Origin: Planctomycetota bacterium
GTDB lineage: Bacteria > Planctomycetota > UBA1135 > UBA2386
Reading direction: 5' to 3'
DNA length: 64,000 nt
Assembly (NCBI GenBank): GCA_020638695.1
Contig: JACKIB010000004.1
Location: 1-64,000 of the forward strand
The position numbers were made by a program, and so were the translations under genes. Below the pieces are notes generated by a model that saw only the letters and a program-made list of their open reading frames with translations, was not told the DNA's origin and ran no database searches. Positions 8,418 through 16,374 of this stretch are shown piece after piece. The number at the start of each line of letters is the position of its first letter. Position 1 is the first letter of the stretch.

Positions 8418-9068
8418 ATGAGCGGGATCGACCCATTGGAGAACTCGCGTTCTCCCGACGACGACCCGGCCCGCGAACCCGCACCGATCGACGCCGCGTC
8501 GTCTCCCGAGGTGGGCCACGAGTCCGCGGCCGAGGTCGACCCCGTCGCGGGGCCGGCATTCTCACACGAGCAGCTCAGCGCCAGCACCCCGGAGCCGCAG
8601 GAGCGGCTCGACCCCAAGGTCGTGGTCTACTGGCTGGTGTCCGGCTTGATCAGCTGGGTGTTCCTCGGGGTCTTGCTCGGCGGCGTGGCGTTGTTCGCGT
8701 GGTTCAAGTGGTCCAGGTTCGGCATGCCGGTGGCGATCGCGGTTGGGGCGATCGCGGTGTTGCTGTTGGTCTGGACGCTGATCTCGCCCACGCTCGCCTA
8801 CAACCGCTGGCGGTTCTCGGTCGGCGCCGACCTGTTGTTGGCCCGCTACGGGATCCTGTTCATCGAGGAGAAGGCGATCCCGATCTCGCGGATGCAGCAC
8901 ATCGATCTGTACCGCGGGGTGGTGGAGCGGATGCTCGGCCTCACCACGTTGATCGTGTTCACCGCCGGCACCGAGGGTGCCCACTTTCGCCTGCCGGGGC
9001 TCTCGCTGCTCCGGGCCCGCGAACTGCGCGACTTGATCCTGGCGGCGCGCGGCGATGACGTCATCTGA
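8418..9068 (+). CDS. PH domain-containing membrane protein (YdbS-like)
   Basis: A low-complexity acidic N-terminus of about 75 residues is followed by two membrane segments (about residues 80-100 and 105-128). A bacterial PH (bPH_2) domain comes next, with the typical strands YNRWRFSVGADLLLARYGI, AIPISRMQHIDLYRGVVERMLGL and TLIVFTAGTEGAHFRLPGL. Its gene overlaps the start of the next gene by 14 bp, and that gene carries further PH domains. This is the YdbS-YdbT arrangement of Bacillus and many other bacteria. The molecular role of the pair is poorly known. An in-frame GTG at 8394 is an alternative start. Confidence 0.85.
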   Translation: MSGIDPLENSRSPDDDPAREPAPIDAASSPEVGHESAAEVDPVAGPAFSHEQLSASTPEPQERLDPKVVVYWLVSGLISWVFLGVLLGGVALFAWFKWSRFGMPVAIAVGAIAVLLLVWTLISPTLAYNRWRFSVGADLLLARYGILFIEEKAIPISRMQHIDLYRGVVERMLGLTTLIVFTAGTEGAHFRLPGLSLLRARELRDLILAARGDDVI

Positions 9069-10620
9069 GCACGAAGCCGAGGCATCGGACGCCACCGATC
9101 CGGTGCCGGGCGACCAGCCGGTGTTGCTGGCGCACGGCTACCTGCACCCCGGGATCCTGTTCCTGCGCCTCGCGGCGGCGTTGCGCAGCTCGGTGATCCC
9201 GATGGTGGTGGGGTTGTTCGTCGTCGAAGGCGGGGTGCGCTGGGTAGTGATCGGCGTGGCGGTGTTCTTCTTGGTGATGAACATGGCCTACGTGCTGATC
9301 CGCTTCATCACGTTCCGCTACTGGTTGACCACCGACGAGCTGGTCACCACCGAGGGCATCTTCAACCGCCAGGAGCGGCGCATCCCGGTCAACCGGATCC
9401 AGGACCTGAGCTTCGAGCAGAGCATCGTGCGGCGCCTGTTCGGCCTGGTCGTGGTCACCGTCGAGACCGCGGCCGGGGAGGGCGCGGAGGCCAAGCTGGA
9501 CTCGCTCGGGCTGGCGCCAGCAGCGCAGCTGCGCGAGGCGCTGCAGTATCTGCGGGCCACCGGATCCAGCGGGCGCACCGTGACGGCGGGTGGCGTCGCG
9601 CACCCGGATCCAGCGGCGTGGTCGGAGGAGGAAGTCGTGCTGCGGGTGCGGGCGGTGGACCTGACGATGCGCGGCCTGACCGACAACCGCGCCGGCGCGA
9701 TCCTGATCTTCGTGTTCGTGTTGATCGAACAGGCGCAGGAGCTCGGTGTGGTCACGCGCGCCAAGGACGTGGTCGACGCCTGGGTGGAGCGCTTCTCCCA
9801 ACTCGACGTGGCGCACACCGCGTTGGTCGCCGCGGTCGCGCTGGTGGTGGTCGTGGTGCTCGGTTGGGTGGTGTCGATCGCCGCGTCGTTCTTGCTGTTC
9901 TTCGGTTTCACCCTGACGCGCCGCGGCGAGGTGTTCCAGCGCCGCTACGGGCTGCTGACCACTCGTGTGCGTTCCTTGCCACAGCGCAAGATCCAGCGGG
10001 TCTTGATCGAGCAGAACCTGCTGCGGCGCATGTTGCGGGTCGCGGTGGTTCGCGCCGATTCCGCCGGCTCGGGCGCCAATCAGCAGGAAGAGGTCAAGGG
10101 CGGGCTCGACGTGGTCGCCCCACTCACGCCGCTGAACACCGCGCGTCTGTTGGTGCCGCACCTGCTCCCCGGAATGGACCCGACCGCGGTGCCTTGGCAG
10201 CGCGTGTCCGGCAAGGTGGTCGGGCGGCTGTTCGCCGAGGGGTTCGCCGGGATGGTGGTGGTGATGGCGGTCGGCCTACCGACCATCGGGGTGGTGGCAC
10301 TGGCTTCGATCGTGCTGCCGGTGCTGATGTTGCTGGCCGGCGTGCTGATCTACCACAACCTCGGCTACGCGCACGCCGACGGGCACTTCGCCATGCGCTG
10401 GGGGGTGCTCGGCCGCTACCGCGCGTTCATCCCGTTGCGCAAGGTGCAGGCGGTGGCGCTGCGCGCCAGCCCGTGGGACCGCGCGTTCGGCCTCGCCCGG
10501 TTGGTGGTCTACGTCGCCGGCGCGGCACCGACCACGTTGCAGCACTTGACGCGGAGCGACGCGGTGCGTCTGCAGCGCGAGCTCGCGCACACCGCGGCGC
10601 GGGCGAGATTCGTCTGGTAG
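9055..10620 (+). CDS. PH domain-containing membrane protein (YdbT-like, multi-domain)
   Basis: The 521-residue protein contains three bPH_2 units. They are visible as repeated pairs of membrane segments followed by motifs such as YWLTTDELVTTEGIFNRQER / RIPVNRIQDLSFEQSIVRRL (about 85-125), RRGEVFQRRYGLLTTRVRSLP / QRKIQRVLIEQNLLRRML (about 285-325) and HFAMRWGVLGRYRAFIPLRK / VQAVALRASPWDRAFGL (about 440-480). That architecture and the overlap with the YdbS-like gene mark it as YdbT-like. Translation is probably coupled through the 14-bp overlap. Confidence 0.87.
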   Translation: MTSSEHEAEASDATDPVPGDQPVLLAHGYLHPGILFLRLAAALRSSVIPMVVGLFVVEGGVRWVVIGVAVFFLVMNMAYVLIRFITFRYWLTTDELVTTEGIFNRQERRIPVNRIQDLSFEQSIVRRLFGLVVVTVETAAGEGAEAKLDSLGLAPAAQLREALQYLRATGSSGRTVTAGGVAHPDPAAWSEEEVVLRVRAVDLTMRGLTDNRAGAILIFVFVLIEQAQELGVVTRAKDVVDAWVERFSQLDVAHTALVAAVALVVVVVLGWVVSIAASFLLFFGFTLTRRGEVFQRRYGLLTTRVRSLPQRKIQRVLIEQNLLRRMLRVAVVRADSAGSGANQQEEVKGGLDVVAPLTPLNTARLLVPHLLPGMDPTAVPWQRVSGKVVGRLFAEGFAGMVVVMAVGLPTIGVVALASIVLPVLMLLAGVLIYHNLGYAHADGHFAMRWGVLGRYRAFIPLRKVQAVALRASPWDRAFGLARLVVYVAGAAPTTLQHLTRSDAVRLQRELAHTAARARFVW

Positions 10621-10641
10621 CTTCGTCTGGTAGTGCGCGGG

Positions 10642-11886
10642 TCAGTGCGCGGTGCGCGTCTCGACCGTGGAAGCTCGACCGGCGACCAGTGCCCGAAGGT
10701 CGACCCGATAGAACGTCTGGTTCTGTGCGCCCGCGGTCGGGTTGTCGCGGTTGTCCACCGCGTTGGCCACCCACAGCACCCGGTCGGTGCTACACATCAC
10801 GGCCTGGTGCAGGCACGCGTGTTTCGGCGGGTAGCCGCGCATCAGGCGGATCAGGCTGTCGGCGTCGTGGGAACCGCGGTGCGCTTCGAGGAATGTGGTG
10901 ATCCGCTGGTAGCGGGCCAGCGAGCGGCCGTGCACCGGGTCGGTCGTTGCGTCGTGAGTCGCCGCGGTCTGCGCGCCGACGAAGTGGTTGGTGCGCCGCA
11001 CGGCGTCGCGCAGCGGCTTGTGCGGCGGCCTGTCCTCCGCCGGATCGCCGAACCCGGAGACGAACAGGTGGCTGCGGGTCACTTCCAGCGCCACCGCCTG
11101 CCGTTCGTCACCGCTGCCGACGATGAAGTTGAACCCGGCGGTGCGCGGGCCGCGACGGAACACGTCGACCGCTGCCGCGAGTCGGTTGGCGCGGCGCAGC
11201 GCCTCGCGCACCATGAAGATCATCGGCATGCCCCGCAGCGACTCGTCGTCGCTCTCCGCACCCATCTCGCCGATCGAGATTCCGGCGTCGTTCAACCCGG
11301 TCACCGCGCCGAGGAACCCCGCCCAGGACGGCACCGCGTTGGCGATGCCGTCGTCCGGCACCCGCACCAGAACCACCGCGTGGTTCTGGATCCGCGTGGT
11401 CGTGCCGATGTCGAGCGGGTAGTCGAGGCTGCGGGCGTGGTAGAGCTTGCCGTCCCTGCTCATCGAGCGGGCCACCGCGGCGCCGCTGCAATGGAACTTG
11501 CTCGGCATGGCGTGCAGCAACTCGACGTCGTCGAGCGGTGCGCCGCAGCCATCGGCCAGCCCGCGCATCTCCTCGCGGTAGCGAAGCGGGATGTGCGGGG
11601 CGAGTTGGTCGAACATCACCCGCAGCTGTGCCCGCGACAGGCCGCGGCGCTCGGTCCACGCCAGACTCTCGGCGATCACCTGCTTGGCGCTCGGCAACAG
11701 CCGCCCGTGCTGTAGACCCATCTGGTAGCCGCTGCCCCGCAGCACCAAGACCTGCAGCGGTCCGAATCGCAGCAGCTGGCCCCGCTCCGCACGAACGACC
11801 GGCTGCAGCGCGTTCTGCGGTGCGTGGCAGGCGGGCGCGACGAGGGTAGCGACGAGCAGGTAGAGGAGGTGTCGGAGATCTCGCAT
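10642..11886 (-). CDS. C45-type Ntn-hydrolase (acyltransferase/peptidase-like), exported
   Basis: The N-terminus MRDLRHLLYLLVATLVAPACHA looks like a lipoprotein signal with a Cys at its end (VAPAC). The body matches the C45 / isopenicillin N acyltransferase-like fold: GYQMGLQHGRLL, then EEMRGLADGCGAPLDDVELLHA, then the presumed nucleophile in KFHCSGAAVARS, followed by LYHARSLDY and NDAGISIGEMG. Ntn hydrolases of this group cleave themselves before the Cys and then hydrolyse amides; bile-salt and acyl-homoserine substrates are known in relatives. The substrate here is unknown. The gene converges on the PH-domain pair with 21 bp between. Confidence 0.8.
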   Translation of the reverse strand: MRDLRHLLYLLVATLVAPACHAPQNALQPVVRAERGQLLRFGPLQVLVLRGSGYQMGLQHGRLLPSAKQVIAESLAWTERRGLSRAQLRVMFDQLAPHIPLRYREEMRGLADGCGAPLDDVELLHAMPSKFHCSGAAVARSMSRDGKLYHARSLDYPLDIGTTTRIQNHAVVLVRVPDDGIANAVPSWAGFLGAVTGLNDAGISIGEMGAESDDESLRGMPMIFMVREALRRANRLAAAVDVFRRGPRTAGFNFIVGSGDERQAVALEVTRSHLFVSGFGDPAEDRPPHKPLRDAVRRTNHFVGAQTAATHDATTDPVHGRSLARYQRITTFLEAHRGSHDADSLIRLMRGYPPKHACLHQAVMCSTDRVLWVANAVDNRDNPTAGAQNQTFYRVDLRALVAGRASTVETRTAH

Positions 11887-12113
11887 CGACTCAGGCCGTT
11901 GGTGCGGGCGTCGTTCGAAGTCGAGTGCGACATTGCGCGATCGTCTCGGTCGAGTCAACGCGTTCCCGATACGTGGTGCCGATCGCTGCGCCGCGGGTCG
12001 CGTGGCGTAGCTTCGACGCGCATGGTCGAGCCCGAGTCGGAGCAGTCCCCAGCCCTGGTCGCGGTAGGTCCACGACCCGGCGATGGTCCATCGATCGCGA
12101 ATCGCCGACGCCC

Positions 12114-12278
12114 GTGACTGTCCGTCTCTCCAAGTTCTTGGCGCTGCTTCGCCACCGACCCCAGCACATCGGGATCACGCTCGACGATGCCGGATGGACC
12201 GATGTGGATGCCCTGTTGGCAGCGTGTGTTGCCCACGGCGACGTGCCGGTGGGATTCCTCGACTTCCCAGCGGATTGA
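12114..12278 (+). pseudogene. kptA: Remnant of kptA (RNA 2'-phosphotransferase), N-terminal 54 residues only
   Basis: From GTG 12114 the frame reads VRLSKFLALLRHRPQHIGIT, then DDAGWTDVDALLAACVAHG. This is the start of KptA/Tpt1 enzymes (SKFLxxxLRHxPxxIGLxLDxxGWxxVDxLL). The family is about 180 residues long. Here similarity stops after about 42 residues, the frame ends at 12278, and the next gene's stop lies only 100 bp further on. The NAD-binding C-terminal domain is therefore gone. I call it a deletion remnant. KptA removes a splice-junction 2'-phosphate from RNA in eukaryotes; its bacterial role is unclear. Confidence 0.65.
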
Positions 12279-12379
12279 TCGCTCCCGTCGCTGGTTCGCG
12301 GGGCGGCGGCGGCGTCGCTCGCTGCGACCGGCAGGCGAAGTCGACCACGTCGCTGCCGCGACGCGATTCCAGCGTCCGC

Positions 12380-13357
12380 TCAGTGCGGCTGCAGCCAGGC
12401 CTGCGAGCGGTAGCGATCCCAACCGTCGCACCCGAGCGTGACGACTGGTCCGTCCACGTCACCGCGCGCCGCGACGCGCAGTGCCGCGGCGACGTTGGTC
12501 CCGGTCGAGCCGCCGACCAGTACGCCTTCCTCCACGATCAGCCGCCGGGCGGTCGCGTAGCTCTCGGCGTCCGTCACCACTTCGGCGGAGTCGATCACCG
12601 TTCCGTCGAGGTTCACCGGGGGCTCTGCCGAGCCGATTCCCTCCACCCCGTACGAGCCACTCGGTCCCGGGGTGCCGGTGCGGACCCAGTCGGCGAGGCC
12701 CGAGCCGACCGGGTCCGCCAACACCACGCGGATGTCGGCGCGCATCCGCTTGAGGAAGCGGCCGACACCGGAGATCGTGCCCCCGGTGCCCGAACCCGAG
12801 ACGAAGGCGCCGATGCGGCCCGCGGTCTGGTTCCAGATCTCCGGGCCGGTGGTCTCCTCGTGGATCCGCAGGTTGGCCGGGTTGGCGAACTGGTCGGTCA
12901 GGAATGCGCCCCGCTCGCGGGCGATCCGCGCCGCCTGGTTGCGAAAGTTGTCCGGGTGGGTGAGCGGCTCGTCGGGGGCGATCACCACTTCGGCGCCGAG
13001 CGCTGCCAGCGCGGTGCGCTTGTCGGCCGACATCTTGCGGGGCATCACGCACACCAGCCGGTAGCCGCGCCGCGCGCACACGATGGCCAGCCCGACGCCG
13101 GTGTTGCCGGCGGTCGCCTCGACCACTGTGCGCTGCCCGCCGCCGAGTAGCCCGCGCGCTTCGGCATCTTCGACGATCGCCTTGGCGATCCGATCCTTCA
13201 CACTGCCGCCGGGGTTGAGGTACTCGCACTTCAGCAGCACCGGCACCGGCAGATCGGCGGACAGGGTGGGGAGTGCGATCAGCGGCGTGCCGCCGATCAG
13301 GTCGAGGACGTCGGGGGGTAGTGCGACGTCGTCGGGCTGCGTGCGGGCGCGGTGCAT
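12380..13357 (-). CDS. PLP-dependent cysteine synthase family protein
   Basis: The 325-residue enzyme has the beta-family PLP fold. IGGTPLIAL is at 21-29, the PLP lysine is Lys54 in NPGGSVKDR, the substrate loop is EATAGNTGVGLAI, and the phosphate-binding glycine loop is GSGTGGTISG. The C-terminal GGSTGTNVAAAL is typical. It has no CBS domains, unlike the related enzyme at 20181-21542. It probably makes cysteine from O-acetylserine or a similar acceptor. The active-site loop reads TAGNTG rather than TSGNTG, so the exact substrate is open. ATG 13357 sets a normal N-terminus. Confidence 0.88.
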   Translation of the reverse strand: MHRARTQPDDVALPPDVLDLIGGTPLIALPTLSADLPVPVLLKCEYLNPGGSVKDRIAKAIVEDAEARGLLGGGQRTVVEATAGNTGVGLAIVCARRGYRLVCVMPRKMSADKRTALAALGAEVVIAPDEPLTHPDNFRNQAARIARERGAFLTDQFANPANLRIHEETTGPEIWNQTAGRIGAFVSGSGTGGTISGVGRFLKRMRADIRVVLADPVGSGLADWVRTGTPGPSGSYGVEGIGSAEPPVNLDGTVIDSAEVVTDAESYATARRLIVEEGVLVGGSTGTNVAAALRVAARGDVDGPVVTLGCDGWDRYRSQAWLQPH

Positions 13358-13473
13358 CGGCGCATCATGGCCGATCGGGGGCGGTGTGTCGTGCGCGGCG
13401 CGACCTTCACGCCGTCCAGCGACGGTCCGCGTGCGCGCCCCACCGCGCACCGCACGGCGGGGCGCTGGTAGCT

Positions 13474-15135
13474 CTACATCACCGGCTCGATGCCGAGCTT
13501 GCCGAAGCCCTTCTCTTCGAAGTTCTGGCGGAACATGTCCCGCAGCTTGGTCGCCGCGGCGTCGTACGCCGCCTTGTCGGCCCAGGTGTTGCGCGGATCG
13601 AGGATCTCCGACGGCACGTCCGGACAGCTGTTCGGCATCTGCAGACCGAACACCGGGTGCCGGGTGTACTGCACCTTGTCGGCGTCGAGGTCGCCGCGCA
13701 GCGCGGCGTTGAGCAGCGCGCGGGTGTGCTTGATCGAGATTCGCTTGCCGACGCCGTACGGGCCGCCGCCCCAGCCGGTGTTCAACAGGATGCAGCGCGT
13801 GTGGTGCTGCTGCATCTTCTCGGCCAACAGCCTGGCGTAGACCGAAGGATGCTGCGCCATGAACGGGGCGCCGAAGCAAGCGCTGAATGCTGCCTTTGGC
13901 TCGGTCACACCCACTTCGGTGCCCGCGAGCTTGGCGGTGAAGCCCGACACGAAGTGGTACATCACCTCCTTGGGGGTCAGCACCGAGACCGGCGGGAGCA
14001 CGCCGAAAGCGTCGGCGGTCAGCAGCACGATGGTCTGCGGGTGCGGACCCATCGCGTCCGGCATGACGTTGGGGTTGCAGGTCAGCGGGTAGGAGAAGCG
14101 GGTGTTCTCGGTGATCGAGCCGTCGTTGAGGTCGAGCTCCTGCGGGTCGGTGTCCTCGAGCCGCTTGCCGGGCAGCGCCGGCACGTTCTCGATCACGGTG
14201 CCGGCCATCGACAGGGCGGCGGCGATCACCGGCTCGGCTTCCTTGTTGAGGTCGATCAGCTTCGCGTAGCAGCCATCCTCCAGGTTCGACACGCCGCTCG
14301 CGGTCCAGGCGTGCTCGTCGTCGCCGATCAGCTTGCGGTCCGGGTCGGCCGACAGGGTCGTCTTGCCGGTGCCCGACAGCCCGAACAGGATCGCGCAGTC
14401 ACCGTCCTGTCCGACGTTGGCCGAGCAGTGCATCGACAGATGTCCGAGGTTGGGCACGATGTAGTTCATCACCGTGAACATGCCCTTCTTGTTGACGCCG
14501 CAGTAATCGGCACGACCGACCACCAGGATCACCCGGTCGCGCACGTCGACGATCACCGCCCGCTTCGACTTGGTGCCGTCGCGCGCCGGGTCGGCGTGGA
14601 AGCTCGGCACGTTGAGCGTGGTCCAGCGCTTGTCCGCTTCGTTCTGCACCCCGGCGAGGTCCTTGGGGAACATGTTGTGGACGAACATCGCGTGGGTGGC
14701 GTACTCGCTGATGAAACGGTACGGCACCGCGTAGTAGGGGTCGGTTCCGCAGTAGACCTCCTGCACGTACAGCCGCCCGCCCTTGGCGTTGAGGTGCTCC
14801 ACCGCGCGCTTGCGCAGCGCCAGGTACTGTTGCGGGTCGAACTTCTGGAAGTCCTTCTTCCACCACAGCACGTCTTCGACCTCCGGCCAGGCGACCGCGA
14901 AGGTGTCCTGGACCGGGCGGCCGGTGCAGCTCGGATCGGTGTAGAAGATCAACGGTCCGTCGACCCCGAGTTTGGTCTGGTAGGCCTTGGGTTGGTCGTC
15001 GGGTCCGTCCGGGCGAATGCGGCCGCGGTCGTGCGCGAGCGCCTCGTGGAACAGCGTCACCTTGTCGAGGTTGGCGCGGTACTGCACGCCGTCGAGACCG
15101 AGGAGCTCTTTCAGCTCGGCTTGGAAGGAGGTCAT
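13474..15135 (-). CDS. pckA: Phosphoenolpyruvate carboxykinase (ATP)
   Basis: The 553-residue protein matches the ATP-dependent enzyme throughout. It has the kinase-1a P-loop GLSGTGKTTLSADP (about residue 246), the metal-binding DDEHAW and NLEDGCYAK, RFSYPL, and the family signature TGWGGGPYGVGKRISI near the C-terminus. The enzyme turns oxaloacetate and ATP into PEP, ADP and CO2 at the start of gluconeogenesis. Length is usual. It lies 117 bp upstream of the cysteine synthase-like gene on the same strand; I see no functional tie. Confidence 0.97.
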   Translation of the reverse strand: MTSFQAELKELLGLDGVQYRANLDKVTLFHEALAHDRGRIRPDGPDDQPKAYQTKLGVDGPLIFYTDPSCTGRPVQDTFAVAWPEVEDVLWWKKDFQKFDPQQYLALRKRAVEHLNAKGGRLYVQEVYCGTDPYYAVPYRFISEYATHAMFVHNMFPKDLAGVQNEADKRWTTLNVPSFHADPARDGTKSKRAVIVDVRDRVILVVGRADYCGVNKKGMFTVMNYIVPNLGHLSMHCSANVGQDGDCAILFGLSGTGKTTLSADPDRKLIGDDEHAWTASGVSNLEDGCYAKLIDLNKEAEPVIAAALSMAGTVIENVPALPGKRLEDTDPQELDLNDGSITENTRFSYPLTCNPNVMPDAMGPHPQTIVLLTADAFGVLPPVSVLTPKEVMYHFVSGFTAKLAGTEVGVTEPKAAFSACFGAPFMAQHPSVYARLLAEKMQQHHTRCILLNTGWGGGPYGVGKRISIKHTRALLNAALRGDLDADKVQYTRHPVFGLQMPNSCPDVPSEILDPRNTWADKAAYDAAATKLRDMFRQNFEEKGFGKLGIEPVM

Positions 15136-15562
15136 GGCCGGTGGGGAATGGGTCGGATCCGAGATCGAAGTGGGGTCGGGGAGGTGCGAGGGGTGGATTC
15201 AATCGCGCCGCACCGCACCACGCAACGTCGCCGCGAGGCAAAAGCCGGTGCGACGGAATGCGGGGAGGGGGTGCGGACGACGGTGGGTGCGTCGGTCCGT
15301 CCGATGCAGTTGGGATCGTGGCGCCGCGGCTCGGGATCCATCGCCATTGCGATCGGCACCGCGCCACCCTCGGTATCGCCGGCGCACCCGGGGAATCGAG
15401 TCGACCCCGAGCGCGATCAGCGGCGGGTGTCCGCGGCCTGCCCGGCGCGAGCACGCTTCTCCTCCGTCACCATCGCCGCCTCCGCGAAGCTGCGCTGCCT
15501 CGTCGCCGCGGGCGCAGACTCCTGGGAAACCGACGGGAGCATCGCTCTGCCAGGCGTGGTGC
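15136..15562 (+). other. 427-bp gap without a gene; holds one 72-bp repeat copy
   Basis: Between pckA and the acyltransferase gene I see no credible ORF. The only structured content is the 72-bp direct-repeat copy at 15409-15480, a duplicate of the 3' end of the amidohydrolase gene. Confidence 0.6.
15409..15480 (+). repeat. 72-bp direct repeat, copy 1 (intergenic)
   Basis: Identical to 16303-16374 except for one base (71 of 72). This copy is non-coding. On the minus strand it still reads as the last 21 residues of the amidohydrolase, MVTEEKRARAGQAADT plus a short tail. Confidence 0.95.
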
Positions 15563-16291
15563 TCAGCCGCCCAGCAAGTTCTGCCGGATCCGCTCCGTCA
15601 CGACCTCGAGCGCGGCGTCGTCGGCGTCCGGTGGGACGTGCAACGCCGCGGTGTAGTGCAGCCTGATGCGGGCGCGTGGCTTCGGCACGGCGAAGTGGTC
15701 CCAGCTCCGCAGGTGCCATGCACGGTCGCACTCGACCCGAATGGAGACGATCGGGCAGCCGGTTTCGCGTGCCAGCCAGCCGAGGCCGAGGTTCATCGAA
15801 TGCCGCGGCCCGCGGGGACCGTCCGGCGTGATGACCACGGCCCCGTGGTCCCGCAGGTGTGCGCGCATCTCGCGGAGCGCGCGGGCGCTGCCACGGTTCG
15901 AGGAGCCTCGGATCACGCGGTACCCGAAGCGCTCGAGGACCATCTTGACGAGTGCGCCGTCACCGCTAGGCGACACGAGCACGCTGATCCCCATGCGCGT
16001 GTGGAGCGGCAGCGGAGCGAGCATGTCGCCGTGCCAGATCGCGATCAGGAATCCATCGCCGCAGCGCGCGTCGGTGAAGTGCTCGTAGCCGATGCGTTCG
16101 ACGTGCCAGGATGCCCGCAGGCCCCGGAGCACGAGGGGCAGGAGCAGGCGCGTGAGGACTCCCCCGATCGCGCGCCGGACGATGCGGAAGCCCCGCCGCC
16201 ACCACCGGTTCCTGCCGCGCCGCTGGCGCTCCAGAGTGACGTCGGTGCGATCACGAGCACGTTCGGAGCGGGCCTCGCGGGGCGACTGCAC
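15563..16291 (-). CDS. Lysophospholipid acyltransferase-like protein (DUF374/LPLAT)
   Basis: The product shows the LPLAT pattern: a membrane-proximal N-terminus with LTRLLLPLVLRGLRASW, the catalytic HxxxxD-like block IAIWHGDMLAPL, the conserved SGDGALVKMVLERFGYRVIRG, and TPDGPRGPRHSMNLG of the DUF374 group. Members transfer acyl chains to lipid or lipid A-like acceptors. The gene lies between two 72-bp direct repeats, and the far ATG of the open frame (16348) falls inside one of them. I therefore use GTG 16291, but the start is uncertain. Confidence 0.8.
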   Translation of the reverse strand: MQSPREARSERARDRTDVTLERQRRGRNRWWRRGFRIVRRAIGGVLTRLLLPLVLRGLRASWHVERIGYEHFTDARCGDGFLIAIWHGDMLAPLPLHTRMGISVLVSPSGDGALVKMVLERFGYRVIRGSSNRGSARALREMRAHLRDHGAVVITPDGPRGPRHSMNLGLGWLARETGCPIVSIRVECDRAWHLRSWDHFAVPKPRARIRLHYTAALHVPPDADDAALEVVTERIRQNLLGG

Positions 16292-16302
16292 GGGCGCAGC
16301 GA

Positions 16303-16374
16303 GAGCGCGATCAGCGGCCGGTGTCCGCGGCCTGCCCGGCGCGAGCACGCTTCTCCTCCGTCACCATCGCCGCC
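16303..16374 (+). repeat. 72-bp direct repeat, copy 2 (3' end of amidohydrolase gene)
   Basis: This copy covers the last 64 bases of the amidohydrolase gene on the minus strand plus 8 bases beyond its stop. It differs from copy 1 (15409-15480) by one base. The two copies are 894 bp apart and bracket the acyltransferase gene. Confidence 0.95.

Noticed and set aside
6115..8565. 816-codon minus-strand frame opposite the cytochrome gene
   Set aside because: The opposite strand encodes eight CxxCH motifs in one frame; this is its antisense shadow.
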